Assembly: GCF_040513375.1 (NCBI RefSeq)
Contig: NZ_JBEVTG010000008.1
Span: 1-5,435, forward strand
DNA length: 5,435 nucleotides
Direction: 5' to 3'
Origin: Flagellimonas_B algarum
Lineage (GTDB): Bacteria; Bacteroidota; Bacteroidia; Flavobacteriales; Flavobacteriaceae
Part shown: piece after piece, positions 1-3,300 of the stretch
Position numbering within the stretch: position 1 is the stretch's first letter
Layout of the letters: each line of letters opens with the position of its first letter
The notes under the pieces: generated by a model
The model's input: only the letters and a program-made list of their open reading frames with translations
Database searches by the model: none
Told to the model about the DNA's origin: nothing
Made by a program: the position numbers and the translations under genes

Positions 1-124
1 AGATAGTACGCTATGGCTAGTAAAAAAAACCAATAGCGGCCATACCCGTCTTAGTAATCTATAAAAAAAACCTTGGAGTTTTCTTCCCTTGATTCGACCG
101 GCGGGTTCCATTGCCACCGACAAA

Positions 125-145
125 CCAAATAATTCCATTATTTGG
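125..145. repeat. Perfect 9-bp inverted repeat with 3-base spacer
   Basis: CCAAATAAT (125-133) and ATTATTTGG (137-145) are exact reverse complements around TCC. It is not followed by a T-run on either strand, so it is not an intrinsic terminator. It could be an operator for a dimeric regulator or a small mRNA hairpin if a leftward transcript exists. The repeat itself is certain; its function is inference. Confidence 0.6.
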
Positions 146-224
146 ATGGGATTTACGCTTCTCGTCCTCATGAAAATCCAATACTGTAAATGAAACAACT
201 AAACCAATAAACTCGGGGGGTTTT

Positions 225-258
225 CAAATGTATCCGCTAATCCTAAGTTAGTTGTCAA
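225..258 (-). promoter_or_regulatory. Possible Bacteroidota-type promoter directed leftward
   Basis: On the minus strand TACATTTG (232-225) matches the Bacteroidota -7 consensus TAnnTTTG. A TTG (258-256, within TTGACA) lies 23 bases upstream as a possible -33 element, at the long end of accepted spacing. Transcription would start near 218 and read off the left edge. The motif is short and AT-rich sequence yields chance matches, so this is tentative. Confidence 0.22.
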
Positions 259-267
259 TACCAGGTC

Positions 268-296
268 ATATTCGATTAAGGGCATAAATATTCGAT
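268..296. repeat. Direct repeat ATATTCGAT, 20-base period
   Basis: ATATTCGAT occurs at 268-276 and again at 288-296, with further similarity after each (TAAG and AAG). A 20-base period places the two copies on nearly the same face of the helix. They lie just upstream, in leftward sense, of the promoter-like sequence at 225-258, which is where an activator would bind. Function is inferred from position only. Confidence 0.4.
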
Positions 297-310
297 AAGA
301 TTCATTCCAT

Positions 311-346
311 AAAAAAAAGGGGGAAGACCGAAGCCTTCCCCCTTTT
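311..346 (-). terminator. Intrinsic terminator of the large gene, UUCG-capped
   Basis: Read on the minus strand, AAAAGGGGGAAG (346-335) pairs perfectly with CTTCCCCCTTTT (326-315). The eight-base loop GCUUCGGU can itself form a G-U and a C-G pair around a UUCG tetraloop. The stem is followed by more T residues, giving a run of eight T (318-311). It begins 18 bases after the TAA stop. The plus-strand side has only four T after the stem, so it acts mainly on leftward transcription. Confidence 0.95.
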
Positions 347-364
347 GTAAGAATATACTTTTCC

Positions 365-3300
365 TTAGTTCTTGATCAAGAATCGAATTGGCATATCATC
401 TCCCCTGCTAAACTCGAGAACGACGAAATACAATCCATCCCTAAGGGTCTCGATAGGCACTTCATACCTTCCTTCCACAAATACATCAGAAGGTGCATAG
501 CTACCCAAAACCCTTCCGGTCGAATCATGCAAATACAATTTGACCAACACCCTATCTTCAGGGATTTCCAAAATTTGGACGTTGGCGACCGCCGTTGCCG
601 GATTCGGTACGATAACCGCATCGACCATATCACCTGAAGAAGTTGGCGTGTTGTCTTCGACCTCAATCGTTACAGTGGTCGTATCACTTAGTCCACCTCC
701 GTCGGTTACCGTCAATTCAACATCGAAAGTACCAGGTGTGGTAAAGGTATAGGTTGGATCGGCATCGATCGAACTTCCACCATCACCGAAATCCCAAGCA
801 TAGGAAACCACGGCCACGTCATCAGTTGACCCACTTCCGGTGAAAGCGACTTCCAAAGGTGCTTCCCCTGATATCGGGTCCGCGGTGGCAATAGCGACAG
901 GAGCTTCATTCGGCACAGCGACCACCTCAATGGTCACGGTCTCCGAATCGCTCAATCCACCTCCATCGATAACGGTCAATGTGACGGTATAACTACCCAC
1001 TGCGGTAAAGGTGTAAGTCGGATCAGCATCGGTCGAACTTCCCCCGTCACCAAAATCCCAAGCATAGGAGACGACGGCTACATCATCGGTAGATCCGCTT
1101 CCTGTGAAGTTCACTTCCAAAGGCACCGTCCCGGTCAAGGGATCTGCCGTGATTATGGCCATAGGAGCCTCGTTGCCCTGGCCGACCACGATCGTTACGT
1201 TCGCGGTATCCGTGAGTCCCCCACCGTCGGTTACAGTCAATTCAACCTGATAGGTACCGGGTGTATTAAAGGTATAGGTCGGATCAGCTTCCGTTGCGGT
1301 TCCACCATCGGCAAAATCCCAAGCGTAGGAAACGATGCCTACATCATCCGTTGAAGCGCTTCCCGTAAATGCCACCTCAAGTGGGGCATCACCGGTCAAA
1401 GGATCAGCCGAGGCCACGGCATCAGGTGCCTGGTTCGGAACGGTTACCTCGATGGTCACCGTTTCGCTATCGGTCAATCCACCTCCATCTGTTACGGTCA
1501 ATACCACGTCATAGGTACCTGCCGTCGTAAAGGTATAGGTCGGATCGGCATCGGTCGAACTTCCTCCATCATCGAAATCCCATGCATAGGAAACGATTCC
1601 GACGTCATCAGTAGAACCACTGCCCGTAAACGCTACCTCAAGTGGGGCGTCTCCTGTCAATGGATCAGCTTCGATCACGGCTACCGGAGCCATGTTCTCC
1701 GGGAACACGGTAACGGTAACTTCATCAAAGGCCGTATCCCCTTCATCATCTTCTGCCGTCAAACGGAAAACATACGTTCCTGCAACTAAATCATCAGCGG
1801 TCAAAATCAACGTGGTCTCACCGGAAAGGGTAGCCGTTTCCGGACCGCTCTGTTGCGTCCACAGCAAGGAAACGATACTTCCGCCATCTGGATCTTGGGC
1901 ATCCCCATTGAGGACGACCTGATCCGTTGGCAATGTAATTTCAACATCCGTTCCTGCCTCGACGACCGGTACTTCCGTAAAAATCACCTCCAAACCGGAA
2001 ACCTTGGCGTTATCGACCACCGAAGTAAAGGTGATCGTAAGGGAACCATCGGTGACCTGAATTCCAGTAAATCCTTCAACCACCGCTAAGGCGGCCCCAC
2101 CAGCTGTTTGGAAGATATCGTAATTCTCAAGCTGCCCTTGACCGTTTTCAATATCCACACTGAAGACACGAGAACCAACACCGCCTCCGGATCCCGCACC
2201 GGGAAGACCAAAGAACAGTTCAGCAAAATGCAAGTTGATGTCGTAATTACCATTCACAACCGGGATTTCGTAACTGAATGACCCACTGTCAGCAAAACGT
2301 TCCGTCTGGTATAGTTCATCATTCGTTGTGTTTCCGATGGATGTCAAACGTTCAAAATCATCCCCGCCAATAAAGAACTCATCGGCAAACCAATCGTCAC
2401 CTCCAAAATTGAAAGTCGGTCCACCAGCATTAATCCTAAAGAACTGTGGTTGACTGATAACGTTAATGACCACATCGTCAAAACCGGTTTCGGCCTCGTC
2501 ATCAGTGACGGTCAATCGGAAGGTATAGCTCCCTTCAACGAGGTCACTAGCAGTCAAACTTTGTGTATTTTCACCTGAAAGGGTTGCCGTATTGGGTCCG
2601 CTTTCCTGTGTCCAAGCATAGGAAACGATAGCCCCACCGTCCGGATCATTACCTGACCCATTCATTGTCGACGTATCGGTCGGTAAAAAAATGTTTTGAT
2701 CAAGGCCAGCATTGGCAACAGGTATCTGAGAGGCGGCGGAATTATCAAAAATTTCCAGACCTGAGATTTTGGCATTATCCACGACCGAACTAAAGGTTAT
2801 GGAAAGGAAACCATCACTTACGATAATGTTGCTGAAGTTTTCCACAACGGCTATGGCAGCCCCACCAGCGGTGGCGAAAATGTCGAAATCGTCTAATTGG
2901 GCCTGTCCATTTTCGATATCAACGTCGAAAATCCTTGATCCTATTCCACCTCCGGAACCTGCTCCCGGTAACCCAAAGAAAAGTTCTGCAAAATGAAGGT
3001 TCAAATCATAACTTCCGTTGTTGACCTGGATTTCGTAAGTAAAGGAACCGGAATTCGCAAACCGCTCCGTTTGATACAGTTGGTCGTTGTCGGTATTGGC
3101 GATTTCCGTGACACGGGAGAACTCCATGCCACCTGAAAAGAAATTATCGGCAATCCATTCATTTCCGCTAAAAGTGAAGTCAGGACCCCCTGAATTGATA
3201 CGAATTACATCAGGCTGCTCCGCAACAGTTACGGTCACTTCGTCAAAACCGGTCTCTGCTTCGTCATCGGTCACGGTCAAACGGAACACGTAGGTACCAG

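Larger units (their letters stand above)
1..310. other. Apparently intergenic region with no convincing gene
   Basis: No frame here has both a credible start and protein-like content. On the minus strand a frame is open from just after a TAG near 199 to the left edge, with ATG at 171-169, 138-136 and 111-109; the product would begin MRTRSVNPIQIMELFGLS and later contain a basic then hydrophobic stretch. On the plus strand the frame starting at base 2 gives 20 codons ending VKKTNSGHTRLSNL at a TAA (62-64). The two overlap and cannot both be judged real; neither has a clear ribosome binding site or recognisable domain. The region also holds A8 tracts, an inverted repeat, a direct repeat and a weak promoter match, listed separately. 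Confidence 0.6.

Noticed and set aside
2..64. C-terminal end of a rightward gene (20 codons to TAA at 62-64)
   Set aside because: The amino-acid string looks plausible, but a 20-codon open stretch arises by chance in roughly 40% of frames. No terminator follows it, and it conflicts with the leftward frame.
125..145. Inverted repeat as a second terminator
   Set aside because: The stem is AT-rich, and neither side is followed directly by a T-run.
659..1690. CRISPR-like or satellite array
   Set aside because: The period is about 261-264 bp, a multiple of three, with an intact frame and conserved PKD residues. There is no short repeat/spacer structure.
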